Position numbers and translations under genes: made by a program. Shown here one piece after another: positions 23,331 through 35,431 of a stretch of DNA of 64,000 nt. The stretch is from Lineus longissimus (taxonomy: Eukaryota > Nemertea > Pilidiophora > Heteronemertea > Lineidae). The first letter of the stretch is position 1. Each line of letters opens with the position of its first letter. The stretch is from NCBI RefSeq assembly GCF_910592395.1, contig NC_088312.1, positions 19,291,292-19,355,291 of the forward strand, written 5' to 3'. The notes below the pieces were generated by a model that searched no databases, was not told the DNA's origin, and saw only the letters and a list, made by a program, of their open reading frames with translations.

Positions 23331-24374
23331 ATGGAGAATTCCCACGATGGCGTCTCCACCGCAGCTGTACAAGACTCCACCCTGAGGTTGATATACGATG
23401 TGCGAAGACTGCTGACCGAGCCAAACCTGATCCTCCTTTCTAAAGTCGCGCCGTTTCTTGCGAACTAAACATGGTGTTTCCTCATTCCATTATGTTATAT
23501 AGGGAATGGACTAGCTCTGCTTGGTAGTCTTCCTAGAGCCAGTAAAAGCTCGGCGTATCTTTACATGACGGTGCTAGCTTGCAGTGAAACCATTGCCCTA
23601 TTATTTCACTTTGACAAATACTTTGGAATTGAACGCACTGATTTATTTTGCCAAATAGACTCATACGTACTGAATTTCCAGAATTATTTCCAGGCATACA
23701 TTGTATTAATACTGACCATTGAACGGGCTCTGGCTGTTAATATGCCACTCAGAGTAACCCGTATGTTTTCGGTAAAGAAAGGCGCGATTTCTCTGTTTTT
23801 CATAATGGTATTTTCCGCCATTGCGCCAATTGATAATCTCATTTACAAAGTGAGTTATAATAGCCAGTGCCTATATTATGTAGAGGGTCCATCATGGGAG
23901 TCTATTTTAGATGGTATTTACCTGAAAGAAAATATATTCTTCGTGTACTTGCCATTTTCCGTACTAATGATCAGTAACGTAACAATCATCGTCGGTATGG
24001 CGAGATCGGCCAAGGCTCGGAAACAACTCGGAACACAAGACCAGCGTGACTCTCAAATCGCCAAGGATCGTCAAATCACCGTCATCTGTCTATTGGTTTC
24101 GTTTGTTTACTTGATCCTTAATGCACCAATGAACATATTTCTGAGCTTCAAGGAAGAGACACTTGTATTGCCTGGTTGGGAATATAGATGGACTTGTGAA
24201 CGCACCCTGACAACTTATATAATCCGTGGGATATGTGATTTACTGGCTAATCTGAATTACTGCCTGAACGGTTACCTCTACTGCCTCAGCGGTGCATCAT
24301 TTCGGGTTGAAGTGAAGACGTCTGTTGTTCGATTAAGCAAGGCGATAAAGAAATGTTTTACTCGATATTATTGA
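23331..24374 (+). pseudogene. GPCR array copy D, nonsense mutation and lost first start
   Basis: The usual 'MLTEG' ATG is mutated; the next in-frame ATG opens 'MENSHDG'. At 23466-23468 a Tyr codon is changed to TAA just before TM1. The rest of the frame (to 24374) is open and in the same phase. It is the most divergent copy: 'LLFHFDKYFGIERTD' replaces the TM2-TM3 connector with an in-frame shortening, TM3 reads 'YVLNFQNYFQ', and 'NLIYKVSYN' puts Lys for Met before loop 2. Downstream of TM5 it is nearly identical to other copies. Readthrough or a late start near 23565 would give only a truncated protein. Confidence 0.85.
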
Positions 24375-25899
24375 TCATAAGTAAATATGGATGCAAAGCC
24401 TGGTCATTGGGCCACGTCGGGACAGAGGAGTCGAAGGAATCAAGGGAATCGGGGTCTTCGGTTTCCTCCTATATTACGTAACACATAGCTCAATATTTAG
24501 ATCTAAAAGGAATCAGCTACCAATTTGGGGATGTATCTATTCTAGCTGTTGGTATTTTATTTTGACTTGTATCGAAAAGATAGTGAAAAACTTTTGTTTA
24601 AAAAAATCATTGTTTTGCTATCATATAATGGTGCTGTTCAGTTGTCGCGTTTCGCATTGAAACGAGCAGGTTATGCTAGATTTTCGCATTAGGCTCATTT
24701 CACCTATCTATCCGCTAATGACCTATTTTACTTCTGTTTCTGAATATCCCAGACCAGGCGGAAAAACATATCGCAACATCAGACCACGGCTCGTTAGATC
24801 GATAGTTCGAGAAGCCCGTTATACGTCTAATAGAAAACGTATTAAAAAGCGAATGGTGGAGATGTCTCTTCATCATTTCATATTCAGCAGATGAAGTCGC
24901 GATTGGCTGCCTCGGGAGCGCACTTAACATCTGTAAATCAGGTTTTGAAAGTTTCCTTCATTATCAGTAGCGTATGGGGAAACCAATGGAAACCTACACT
25001 AGTATGAATAATTGCACGCCAAATACATGACGACACATGGCCTTTCAAATGTGTGCGGTACGTCCTTAGAACATCCAATCCTATAGGACATTTTAAACCA
25101 CTAGACCTGCTTGCCGCGCCCATCGTCGAAGCCCATGCTCGGAAAATCAATGCATGTTTACGCGAGATATTCAATCGCTTAATGTGCTTAATGTGGTAAA
25201 TACCAGTATTCTGTTCCTGGATAGGCTAATTAGTGACAGTTACCTCGGGCGGTTCTGTCATTGGTCTGGTATGATGAAAATGACACGATGAGGATGTAGA
25301 TAAGGAGACTACTGGATGTATTCCAGGGAGTGTATGACGTACCCACTGGACATATAGGTGTAAATAAAGGTAGGTACTGCTTTGGGTATGGATTCCAATG
25401 TGATATTAAGGTAGGATCTGGTGAGTAACTGGTGAACTTGAAGTGGTGATGACCACGGCAATTTAGACAAAATACTGTTACCCGTGAGACACCAGCAAGA
25501 CGAATAACAACTGACCAACTTTGTGTGTTGAAATATTGCCACATGAAAAGTATCGGGGTTTTAAAGCGGGCGTTCGTGGGGCAAACTCCTTGGCGCCATA
25601 GAATACGTCTGCCATGTTGGAGAAAATGACGCGATACCATAGAAAACCCAAGAAAGAGGGGTGATAGAGTCGCCGACGGTAGGGCACTAATCGATGCATA
25701 TGTGTCAATGTAAATAGCGTTCTCCACGCATGGACCACATTCGACGTCACCTTCGCCGTCATCTCGGAACATCTCGGACATTTCCGTAAGGTCGTCGGAA
25801 GTAATCGGGATTTTCCGTGATGGCGATAAGTACGCCTCGAGTACTGGTAAGTTGCCGCTATCTTGAAAAGCAGTACCGCGGGTCCACACCTGGATTGCA
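24375..25899. repeat. Inter-unit spacer after copy D
   Basis: Receptor 3' flank, then a shorter minus-strand open segment (24938-25174) and the common spacer repeat. In this unit the repeat is open on the minus strand over 25230-25979, the longest such run, though nothing in its translation is recognisable. No gene supported. Confidence 0.55.
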
Positions 25900-27192
25900 T
25901 TGACCATGTTTTTACTACTTGAATTGAGATTTGCGAATTTTAAGTGGTTGAGCTTGAGGAGGACAATTTGAGTGATCATTTATATTTGAAATTCTCCTTT
26001 GGAGTATGTGTCAAGCCTGACGGGGGTGGCAGTGAAACGCAAAAGAATTGGAATGGGAATAGGTGACTTGTATGGGACAAGCCTGGTATTTGTGTTAGTT
26101 ATTACCAAATTTTGCGAGAAAAACTAGCCTTGTTAGATTTGGCGGATGCTGCCTCTTCGAATGACCGTGATTCAGCTCAGTCGTATGTTAATACATGTAG
26201 ATTGGTAGATGAGCTCAATGATGCTATTCACACTGCAGCTATTGAGTCTGGGCGTTCTCAGAAGTGTTGCCGTAGCCTAAGGCCCACTGGTGTGCTGGCC
26301 TCCACAGGATCAGAGGTGCTATGCGGTTTTGGTGGCATCTCTGGGTTTGCAATGGCTGCCCTAGGACCGGAGTAGTTTTTGAGCGCTGGACGTTCTTGAA
26401 GAAGCACTTTCGTAGAGTATCTCGACGCTCTGTGCACCAGGTTTTTAATAAGCCTATAACTAATCTTAGCAATTTATTCAAAGCTGGCGACTGTAAAAAG
26501 TTCTTGACTACCCTGAAGAAGCGCGCACCGGCTAATTCTTCTATTTTGAGTACAAACGATTTCACCCAACATTTTCGTAACATTATGTATGGTGTCGACG
26601 ATCTGGATCCATTTCAGGCTCCTGTCAGTAGTCATGTTGGCTCTGTTTTTGAGTCAAATTGTGACAAGTACCTCGAAAGCTATTATACGGCAGAAGACAT
26701 TCGGTTGACCATGTGTGCCCTGAAGAGGGGAAATGCTGCTGGTGTCGGTGGCATAACTACCGACCATCTATAGGATGGTCTTTTCCCGCAGTGATATTTT
26801 CTGTAATTTATTTAATGTGATGCTGAGTTGGCATGTTGTATGCCCTGAATTGTTGTTTGGTACTATTACACCAGTTCTAAAGAAGCCAACTCTGTTCCTG
26901 AATGACCCGTCTAGCTATAGACCGATTACCGTCAGTTCAATTTATTCTAAGGACTGGATTCCTTATTAATCCCGGAAACTAACATTCATAACTCTCAATT
27001 TGGATTCAGAGATGGCTTGGGCATTGATCACGCTTCTAGTTTTTCACATGATCTTGTTAGATATTTTAATCAGAGGGGAAGTCCTGTTTACGTATGCAGC
27101 CATGACGCTGAGAAGTGTTTTAACCGGGTATGCCACGCTGGTTTATCTAACAAGCTTTTTTTAAGAGGATACCTCTTAATCACTGGCTTATC
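25900..27192 (+). pseudogene. LINE relic, unit D, 5' part
   Basis: One of the better preserved copies: 'DHLYLKFSF', 'RRVSRRSVHQVF', 'LKRGNAAGVGGITTDHL', 'NDPSSYRPITVS' and a 'DAEKCFNRV' variant of the first catalytic motif (Asp-Arg-Val to Asn-Arg-Val). Stops and frameshifts are present. Broken near 27193 by an oppositely oriented LINE. Confidence 0.75.
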
Positions 27193-28893
27193 TCATTTAT
27201 ATATATTTTATTAACGTGTCACCTTTTACAAAAAGCCAGCCTGCAAAGGCTTACGAGACACAATAATTCATAATTTGCAAACGGGAGCGCAACATGTCGA
27301 CCGCGGCAAAGGGAGGGGTGGTCCGACCATACACGACTTATTCTACTTAAGATTTGAGGCGGTTTATTTACGCATTTGGTAGATGAGTCGTATATAGCTA
27401 GCTACACGTCCTGCCACTGTCGGACTCGACAGAAGCGCATTCAGTCCACCGCTCCGGTCCATGGAACCAACATTTTCACCAATATCCAACAGCAAGTCCA
27501 CCCGCTCTCGGCTATATTTTGTACACTCCAAAAGAAAATGGAACTCATCTTCCACTTTTTCATCACCACAGTTCTTACAGGTTCTATTGTCAAGCGGCAC
27601 ACCCCGATATCGTCCTAATTCTATACCTAGAGGGAATGTACCGTTACGCATTCTTGCTATTGTAGACCTACTTGCCCTACTTAGTGGCAATAAAACATAT
27701 CTCTCCGTACCGAATTCCTGTTTTAACAACTTAAACGTTCGTAGTTTTGGCATGTTCACCACCTCATTTTTCCATTTAACCACATAATTTGCCATGAGAG
27801 CGTCCCTTATCCGGCCTGAAAGCTCCCTATTTTCTGCTGCTGAGAATGTCCTGTGTAGCATGGGAGCATCATAAATGTTAGTCATATTACAATCGTTCAA
27901 AATAGTTTTTATACTTTTGCACCAGTTATCTTTCCCTTGTCTAGATAACTCATAATCCCATAGAAATATGTGTTTGGCAATTCTATGAACAGGCAAAGTA
28001 CACAGCTTAAACCACAAGTTACACATCTTGACATGATGCCTGATAGACAGCGGTATGGAACCCATGTTGCCCACCATTGCCGGTATAGCTGAAAATTTAC
28101 CAACTCCTAGAAAGGATCTTAAACACCGCAAATGAACTTTCTCACATTGTCTATAAGTTTTAAAACCCCAAACACTGCAACAGTAGTCCATCACTGGCAC
28201 CACCTGAGCGTCATATAAGCGTATATACGAATTATACATGAGTCCTCTTGCCGTCGAGAAATGCTTCGCTAAAATACCTGCTAGAGCCTTTGAGGCCCCT
28301 TTCGCTAACACATCTGCAGTGTGGGTATAATCTAAATATTCATTCAGTTCTACACCCAGATAACGATAGGCATTAGTTCGCTCAATATCATGTTCTCCAA
28401 AATGAAATACATAATTAGTTGGCGCTTCACATTTCCTACGAAAGTGCATAACTTTTGTCTTTTCAACTTTCACTGCCATACGCCACTTTATACACCAATC
28501 CCGCACCATGTCTATCATGTTTTGGAGCGATTCCTCATTGTCACTAATCAGGGCGATATCATCAGCATACAACAGAATAGCTATATTTCTACCGTTTATA
28601 GCTACGCCATTTCCTTCACTGTTTATCTGTTCCGCTAGATCATTGAGATATAAAGCAAAAAGAGTTGGCGATAGGCTGTCCCCCTGTCTAACTCCGCACG
28701 TTGTCCTAAAACTATCAGTCAGACACCCATTGATGCGCACGCGTGCATCTGTATCCTTGTACATTGACACAACTGATTTAAGGAATCTGCCGGAGATGCC
28801 TTTACCATACAGCTTTGTTATCAACAGTTTTCTATCTATCATATCAAACGCCTTGGAGAAATCCACATAACAAACAAAAGTAGGCTTTTTACC
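27193..28893 (-). mobile_element. 5'-truncated LINE of a second family inserted in the first LINE
   Basis: The host LINE is continuous before about 27193 and after about 28893 when compared with unit A (about 9280-9300). Short edge matches (ATCTCAT / ACCTCAT) may be the target duplication. The inserted 3' end is at the left, with a TA-rich tail. The 5' truncation inside the RT domain is the usual outcome of target-primed reverse transcription. Confidence 0.7.
27364..28866 (-). CDS. LINE reverse transcriptase, C-terminal 500 aa (5'-truncated)
   Basis: An uninterrupted frame begins inside the RT domain: 'DFSKAFDMIDRKLL' (catalytic Asp motif A), 'GVRQGDSLSPTLFALYL' (motif B), 'LLYADDIALIS' (YADD catalytic pair) and 'TKVMHFRRK' (thumb). 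A long C-terminal region ends with a zinc-knuckle-like segment (CKNCGDEKVEDEFHFLLEC). The endonuclease and N-terminal RT are missing, so it cannot retrotranspose alone. The open frame implies a more recent insertion than the array-wide LINE. RTE/CR1-like family; exact clade not assignable by eye. Confidence 0.85.
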   Translation of the reverse strand: MDFSKAFDMIDRKLLITKLYGKGISGRFLKSVVSMYKDTDARVRINGCLTDSFRTTCGVRQGDSLSPTLFALYLNDLAEQINSEGNGVAINGRNIAILLYADDIALISDNEESLQNMIDMVRDWCIKWRMAVKVEKTKVMHFRRKCEAPTNYVFHFGEHDIERTNAYRYLGVELNEYLDYTHTADVLAKGASKALAGILAKHFSTARGLMYNSYIRLYDAQVVPVMDYCCSVWGFKTYRQCEKVHLRCLRSFLGVGKFSAIPAMVGNMGSIPLSIRHHVKMCNLWFKLCTLPVHRIAKHIFLWDYELSRQGKDNWCKSIKTILNDCNMTNIYDAPMLHRTFSAAENRELSGRIRDALMANYVVKWKNEVVNMPKLRTFKLLKQEFGTERYVLLPLSRASRSTIARMRNGTFPLGIELGRYRGVPLDNRTCKNCGDEKVEDEFHFLLECTKYSRERVDLLLDIGENVGSMDRSGGLNALLSSPTVAGRVASYIRLIYQMRK

Positions 28894-30020
28894 TCATATG
28901 TGAGGTACACTTATCTTCAGGCTGTTGTTAAATGGAAGGGCGTCTCAGGCACTCAGTTTGATGTTACATGGGGCATTCGACAGGAAAGCATCCTATCGCC
29001 TGTATTATTTGATATGTTTTACTTCAGGACCATTCTAACTCTGAGTACGGGTGTCGTATTGCGAGATACATCTTCAATGATACTGCCTATGCTGATGATA
29101 TTTGCCTGCTTTCAGTAAGTGTACCTGGGTTGCAGGCCCTACTTGGCAAGTGTTGTCAATAGTGTATAACCTTTGGGAAGCGTATACTCTCCTGCTCACC
29201 GGTCTGGTGTCTTTGTTCTAACCGTATTACTAGTACCGTTTCTATTGACATACTTGGAATCACATTTACCTCTTATCTTTTGGCTAAGTCGCTGTACCTT
29301 CAATCTTATGAGTAATAGTTTTTCTTCTCCGGGGCTGTCTACTGAGGTTAAACGTTATCTCTGGAAAACGGCTGTGTGTCCAATTTCAACATTTGGTCGT
29401 CATGTCATTGAACTGTCTGCCTTGGAAAGTTTCAAGAGTAACATGATAAAACGTATCCTTCGGCTAAGAGGAGCCACCATAGCCATCTGCTAAAAGCCCT
29501 GGATATATCTCGAGTTTCTGATCTTTCTGTTGAATAGGGCCAATCTGCTTAACTGAATATTTAGACGCAATTCCCAATGTCGGAAGCTTTGTCTGAATAG
29601 ATATATCCTGGCTCCATTCTTAGGGTACGGTGATTTTGAACATTTAGAAAGACGGTTGTCATGCCCCACTTGATCTAGCCTATTCTGTGCGGATTTGCCC
29701 GCTGGGGCGGCCGGGCGGGCGGTTATCTGCCCCCGAGAATGGGATCGTGGACTCTCTGAAGATCCTTATCTTCGGAGGCGATACGGCATGGCCGGCTCGG
29801 CGAAGCGAACTCTCACTGAATTATTGGTCAAGGCTTTTTTAGCTTTTATTGGCTTTCGGTGTTTCTGATCAATGTACTTTGATGTAAATGTGATTGTAAA
29901 TATGTATAATTAAATGTTTTATTGGCAAATGTGAAATGTGACTGAATGTAAATTCTCTATTTGAGTCCTTTTCAGGAGGTTTTAAAAAATAAATGATAAA
30001 TAATAAAAAATAAAATAATT
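28894..30020 (+). pseudogene. LINE relic, unit D, 3' part and tail
   Basis: Resumes the first LINE at 'LQAVVKWKGVSGTQFDVTW', then the 'YADD' region in a broken frame and the C-terminal 'CPISTFGRHVIEL' segment, ending in the ATAAATAAT tail at about 29990-30015. Confidence 0.7.
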
Positions 30021-30367
30021 TTTCGATTTGCAAAGAGGCTATCGCATCACCACTAAGCCCACGAAAATGATTGCTACCCACGCTGCATTTATAGTTCTCA
30101 ATAAAAACACCTTAAAACCCACTAGAAAGTGTCAGGTTTTATCTATAAAAATCATATTTTGTTATTTATTGATAAAATAAAACGTTTTATGAGAAAATGT
30201 GGCACTAATTCGGCCTGAATGTGACTTGCACTCTGAACTGGTGACGTAAGATTATGAAACACTTGAATCTCAGGTTGCCAATATCCAGATGGCGCAACTG
30301 ATCAATTCCAGTGTCTCAATTTTTTTATTTTGGTACTGTGCGAGTATAGCCGAGAATATGAGAGAAT

Positions 30368-30661
30368 GTGGCACTAATTCGGCCTGAATGTGACTGTGCG
30401 AGTATAGTCGAGAATATGATGTTTTTGCATGACACTTTTCTTTCTAGGGGCGATGGTGAAGTAATTTCTTTCGATGCTGTCTTGCAAATTATTTCAGGAC
30501 TTCTAATTGAGGTTCCTGTTGTGACTTCGCTATATTCATTCTCAGATATGTTCTCGATATCTGAAAGTGTCTTGAAAAAGCGTGGATTGTCGCGAAGTCA
30601 TATTAAGGCACTTGTATACCGACTAAGGATCATTTGCGTCAAGTTAAGTTTGAAACTATAA
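30368..30661 (+). other. Conserved upstream ORF before receptor E
   Basis: Open frame of about 97 codons whose last 75 residues are nearly identical upstream of E, F and G ('AVLQIISGLLIEVPVVTSLY', 'SVLKKRGLSRSHIK'). The stop lies 5 nt before the receptor ATG at 30667. It is in a different frame from the receptor. It may be a regulatory upstream ORF, a separate small protein, or simply transcribed 5' leader; frame damage in B and D tracks with receptor loss. A local duplication at about 30360-30400 adds a second copy of 'GAATGTGGCACTAATTCGG'. Confidence 0.35.
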
Positions 30662-30666
30662 AATCA

Positions 30667-31743
30667 ATGTTGACCGAAGGTCTAAAGATGAACTATTCAA
30701 ACGATGGCGACTCCACCGCAACTGTACAGGACTCCACCCTGAGGTTGATATGCGATGTGCGAAGACTGCTGACCGAGCCAAACCTGATCCTCCTTTCTAA
30801 AATCGATGAATTTCTTTTGAACTACACATGGTGTTTCCTCATTCCATTATGTTATATAGGGAATGGACTAGCTCTGCTTGGTAGTCTTCCTAGAGCCAGT
30901 AAAAGCTCGGCGTATCTTTACATGACGGTGCTAGCTTGCAGTGAAACCATTTCCCTAACTAGAGTAGTATTTAGATTATACAATTACTTTGGAATTAAAC
31001 TCACTGATCTATTTTGCCAAATAGACATATACGTAGTGATTTTCCTGAATTATTACCAGGCATACATTGTATTAATGCTGACCATTGAACGGGCTCTGGC
31101 TGTAAATATGCCACTAAGAGTAGCTGGGTTATTTTCGGTAAAGAAAGGAGCGGTTGCTCTGTTTTTCATAATGGTGTTTTCCGCCATTGCGCCAATTTAT
31201 AATCTCATTTACATGGTGAGTTATAATAGGCAGTGCCTATACTATGTACAAGGTCCATCATGGGAGTCTATTTTAGATGGTATTTACCTGAAAGAAAATA
31301 TATTCTTCGTGTACTTGCCATTTTCCGTACTAATGATCAGTAACGTAACAATCATCGTCGGTATGGCGAGATCGGCGAAGGCTCGGAAACAACAGGGAAG
31401 AACACAAGACCAGCGTGACTCTCAGATCGCCAAGGATCGTCAAATCACCGTCATCTGTCTATTGGTTTCGTTTGTTTACTTGATCCTTAATGCACCAATG
31501 AACATATTTCTGAGCTTCAAGGAAGAGACACTTGTATTGCCTGGTTGGGAATATAGATGGACTTGTGAACGCACCCTGATAACTTATATAATCCGTAGGA
31601 TATGTTATTTACTGGCTAATCTGAATTACTGCCTGAACGGATACCTCTACTGCCTCAGCGGTGCATCATTTCGGGTTGAAGTGAAGACGTCTGTTGTTCG
31701 ATTAAGCAAGGCGATAAAGAAATGTTTTACTCGCTGTCATTGA
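30667..31743 (+). CDS. Rhodopsin-like GPCR, array copy E
   Basis: Open, 358 aa, 'MLTEGLKMNYSNDGDST' to 'CFTRCH'. Differs from C mainly at the N-terminus ('STATVQDSTL', 'LSKIDEFLLN') and in TM3 ('YVVIFLNYYQ'); it shares 'KLTDLF', 'YVQGPSW' and 'ICYLLANL' with C. 'IIRRICYL' replaces 'IIRGIC' at the start of TM7. It keeps a full-length 5' flank with the conserved upstream ORF, unlike C. Confidence 0.88.
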   Translation: MLTEGLKMNYSNDGDSTATVQDSTLRLICDVRRLLTEPNLILLSKIDEFLLNYTWCFLIPLCYIGNGLALLGSLPRASKSSAYLYMTVLACSETISLTRVVFRLYNYFGIKLTDLFCQIDIYVVIFLNYYQAYIVLMLTIERALAVNMPLRVAGLFSVKKGAVALFFIMVFSAIAPIYNLIYMVSYNRQCLYYVQGPSWESILDGIYLKENIFFVYLPFSVLMISNVTIIVGMARSAKARKQQGRTQDQRDSQIAKDRQITVICLLVSFVYLILNAPMNIFLSFKEETLVLPGWEYRWTCERTLITYIIRRICYLLANLNYCLNGYLYCLSGASFRVEVKTSVVRLSKAIKKCFTRCH

Positions 31744-33339
31744 TCATAAGTAAAACATGGATGCAAACCCTGGTCATTTGACCACGTGGGGACAGAGGAG
31801 TCAACGGAATCAAGGGACTCGAGGTCTACAGTTTCCTCCTATATTACGTAACACATAGCTCAATATTTAGATCTCAAAGGACTCAGCTACCAATTTGGGG
31901 ATGTATCTATTCTAGCTGTTGGTATTTTATTTTGACTTGTATCGAATAGATAGTGAAAAACCTTTCTTTAAAAAAATCAGTGTTTTGCTATCATGTATTG
32001 ATGCTGTTGAGTTGACGCGTTTCGCATTGAAACGAGCAGATTATGCTGGATTTTCGCATTAGGCTCATTTCACCTCAGATCTGTGCGCTAATGACCTATT
32101 TTACTTCTGTTTCTGAATACCCCAGACCAAAGCGGAAAAACATATCGCCACCTCATCAGACCACGGCTTGTAACATCGATAGTTCGAGTAGCCCGATATA
32201 CGTCCAATAGAAAACGTATTAAAAAGCGAATGGTGGGGATGTCACTTCATCATTTCATATTCAGCAGATGATGTCGCGATTGGCTGCCTCGGGAGCGCAC
32301 TTTACATCTGTAAATCAGGTTTTGAAAGTTTCCTTCATTGTCAGTAGCGTATGGGGCAATCAATGGAAACCTTCAATCGTATAAATATTCGCACGCCAAA
32401 TACATGACGACCTATTATGAGTTAGGTTCTGAAGAAACACATGACCTTTCATATTTGTACGGTTGGACCTTAGAACTCTCAATCGTATAGGATATTCTCA
32501 ACCACTAGACCTGCGTGCCGCGCCCATCGTCGAAGCCCATGCTCGGAAAATCAATGCATGACAACGCGAGATATTCAATCGCTTAATGTGCTTAATGTGG
32601 TAAATACCAGTATTTTGTTCCTGGATAGGCTAATTAGTGACAGTACCTCGGGCGGCTCTGTCATCGGTCTGGTATGATGAAAACAGGATGAGGATGTAGA
32701 TAAGGAGATTACTTGGTGTATTCCAGGGAGTGTATGACGGTACCCACTGGACATATACGTGTAAATAAAGGTAGGTACAGCTTTGGGTATGGATTCCAAT
32801 GCGATATTCAGGTTAAGATCTGGTGAGTAACTGGTGAACTTGAAGTGGTGATGACCACGGCAATTTTGACAAAATACTGTTACCCGTGAGACACCAGCAA
32901 GACGAATAACAACTGACCAACTTTGTGTGTTGAAATATTGCCATATGAAAAGCACCGGGGTTTTAAAGCGGGCGTTCGTGGGGCAAACTCCTTGGCGCCA
33001 AAGAATACGTCTGCCATGTTGGAGAAATAACGCGATACCATAGAAAACCCAAGAAAGAGGGGTGATAGAGTCGCCGACGGTAGGGCACTAATCGATGCAT
33101 ATGTGTCAATGTAAATAGCGGCCTCCATGCATGGACCACATTCGACGTCATCTTCGCCGTCATCTCGGAACATCTCGGACATTTCCGGAAGGTCGTCGGA
33201 AGTAATCGGGATTTTCCGTGATGGCGATAATCAATCTTGACACAAGAGGCGCTGATTCCCATCCTTATAACGCCTCTAGTACTGGTAAGTTTCCACTATC
33301 TTGAAAAGCAGTACGGCGGGTCCACACCTGGATTGACCA
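31744..33339. repeat. Inter-unit spacer after copy E
   Basis: Receptor 3' flank like that of C. The minus-strand segment open in other units is diverged here (about 32320-32570), with changed codons and no long frame. The common spacer repeat follows. No gene supported. Confidence 0.55.
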
Positions 33340-34780
33340 TATTTTTACTACTTGAATTGAGATTTGCGAATGTTAAGTGGTTGAGCTTGAGGAGGACAAT
33401 TCGAAGCGTGCACCGGCTAATTCTTCTATTTTGAGTACAAACGATTTCCCCCAACATTTTCGTAACATTATGTATGGTGTCGACGATCTGGATCCATTTC
33501 AGGCTCCTGTCAGTAGTCATGTTGGCTCTGTTTTTGAGTCAAATTTTGACAAGTACCTCGAAAACTATCATACGGCGGAAGACATCCGGTTGGCCGTCTG
33601 TGCTCTGAAGAGGGGACAAGCTGCTGGTGTCGATGGCATAACTACCGAGCATCTACAGGAAGGTATTTTCCCGCAGTGATATTTTCTGTAATTTATTGAA
33701 TGTGATGCTGAGTTGGCATGTTGTATGCCCTGAATTGTTGTTTGGTACTATCACACCAGTTCTAAAGAAGCCAACTCTGTTTCTTAATGACCCGTTTAGC
33801 TATAGACCGATTACCGTTAGTACAATTTATTCTAAGGTACTTAAGGTGCTCACGCTTCTTGCTTTTTACATGATCTTGTTAGATATTTTAATCAGAGGGG
33901 AAGTCCTGTTTACGTATATGCAGCCTTGACGCTGAGAAGTGTTTTGACCGGGTATGCCACGCTGGTCTATCTTACAAGCTTTTACCAATGATACATCTTA
34001 CTCACTGTCTTATCTTATATGTGAGGTACACTAATCTTAAGGCTGTTGTTAAATGGAAGGGTGTCGTATTGCGAGATACATCTTCAATGATACTGCCTAT
34101 GCTGATGATATTTGCCTGCTTTCAGTAAGTGTACCTGGGTTGCAGGCCCTACTTGGCAAGTGTTGTCAATAGTGAATAACCTTTTGGAAGCGTATTCTCT
34201 CCTGCTCACTGGTCTGGTGTCTTTGTTCTAACCGTATTACTAGTTCCGTTTCTATTGACATACTTGGAACCACATTTACCTCTGATCTTTTGGCTAAGTC
34301 TTTGGCTTAGTATAGGGCCAATCTGCTTAACTGAATATTTGGACGCAATTCCCCATGTCGGAAGCTTTGTCTGAATGGATATATCCTGGCTCCATTCTTA
34401 GGGTACGGTGATTTTGAACATTTCGAAAGACGGTTGTCATGACCCACTTGATCTATTCTATTCTGTGCGGATTTGCCCGCCGGGCCGGCCGGGCGGCCGG
34501 TTATCTGCCCCCGAGAATGGGATCGTGGACTAGCTGAAGACCGGCTCGGCGGAGCGAACTCTCACTGAATTATTGGTCAAGGCTTTTTTAGCTTTTATTG
34601 GCTTTCGGTGTTTCTGATCAATGTACTTTGATGTAAATGTGATTGTAAATATGTATAATTAAATGTTTTATTGGCAAATGTTAAATGTGACTGAATGTAA
34701 ATTCTCTAATTGAGTCCTTATCAGGAGGTTTTAATAAATAAATGATAAATAATAAAAAAGAAAATAATTTTTCGATTTGC
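33340..34780 (+). pseudogene. LINE relic, unit E
   Basis: Internal deletion joins the endonuclease end to RT ('EEDNSKRAPANSSI'). 'LKRGQAAGVDGITTEHL' and 'NDPFSYRPITVS' are readable; later deletions remove motif 3-4 and part of the C-terminus. The 3' tail ends at about 34760. Confidence 0.7.
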
Positions 34781-34830
34781 AAAGAGGCTATCGCATCGCC
34801 ACTAAGCCCACGAAAATGATTGCTGCCCTA

Positions 34831-34872
34831 CTTCTTCTTCTTCGCTGAAGAAGAAGAAGAAGAAGAAGAAGA
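34831..34872. repeat. TTC/GAA fold-back repeat, unit F flank
   Basis: Same hairpin and same flanking ATTGCTGCCCTAC duplication as at 10483, with one extra GAA repeat. Supports common ancestry of units B and F. Confidence 0.7.
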
Positions 34873-35091
34873 TTGCTGCCCTACGCTGCATTTATAGTTC
34901 TCAATAAAAACACCTTAAAACCCACCAGAATGTGTCCGGTTTTGTTTATAAAAATCCTATTTTGTTATTTATTGATAAAATAAAACGTTTTCTGAGAGAA
35001 TGTGGCACTAATTCGGCCTGAATGTGACTTGCAGTCTGAACTGGTGACGTAAGATTATGAAACACTTGAATCTCAGGTTGCCAATATCCAG

Positions 35092-35406
35092 ATGGCGCTA
35101 CTGATCAATTCCAGTGTCTCAAATTTTTTATTTTGGTACTGTGCGAGTATAGCCGAGAATATGATGTTTTTGCATGACAATTTTCTTTCTAGGGGCGATG
35201 GTGAAGTAATTTCTTTCGATGCTGTCCTGCAAATTATTTCAGGACTTCTAGTTGAGGTTCCTGTTGTGACTTCGCTATATTCATTCTCATACATGTTCTC
35301 GATATCTGAAAGTGTCTTGAAAAAGCGTGGATCGTCGCGAAGTCATATCAAGGAACATCTATACCGACTAAGGATCATTTGCGTCAAGTTGAGTTTGAAA
35401 CTATAA
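35092..35406 (+). other. Conserved upstream ORF before pseudogene F
   Basis: About 104 codons, open, closely matching the upstream ORF of E and G from 'FLHDNFLSRGDGEVISF' to 'CVKLSLKL'. It remains open although the receptor behind it is dead. Confidence 0.35.
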
Positions 35407-35431
35407 AATCATCTTGACCGAAGGTCTAAAG

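Noticed and set aside
25230-25979. 249-codon minus-strand frame in the D spacer as a host gene
   Set aside because: The same sequence is broken in every other unit, and its translation matches no pattern I know; it reads as a chance opening in a repeat.
27376-28870. Plus-strand open frames across the second LINE
   Set aside because: They are antisense shadows of the reverse transcriptase on the minus strand, with no recognisable content.
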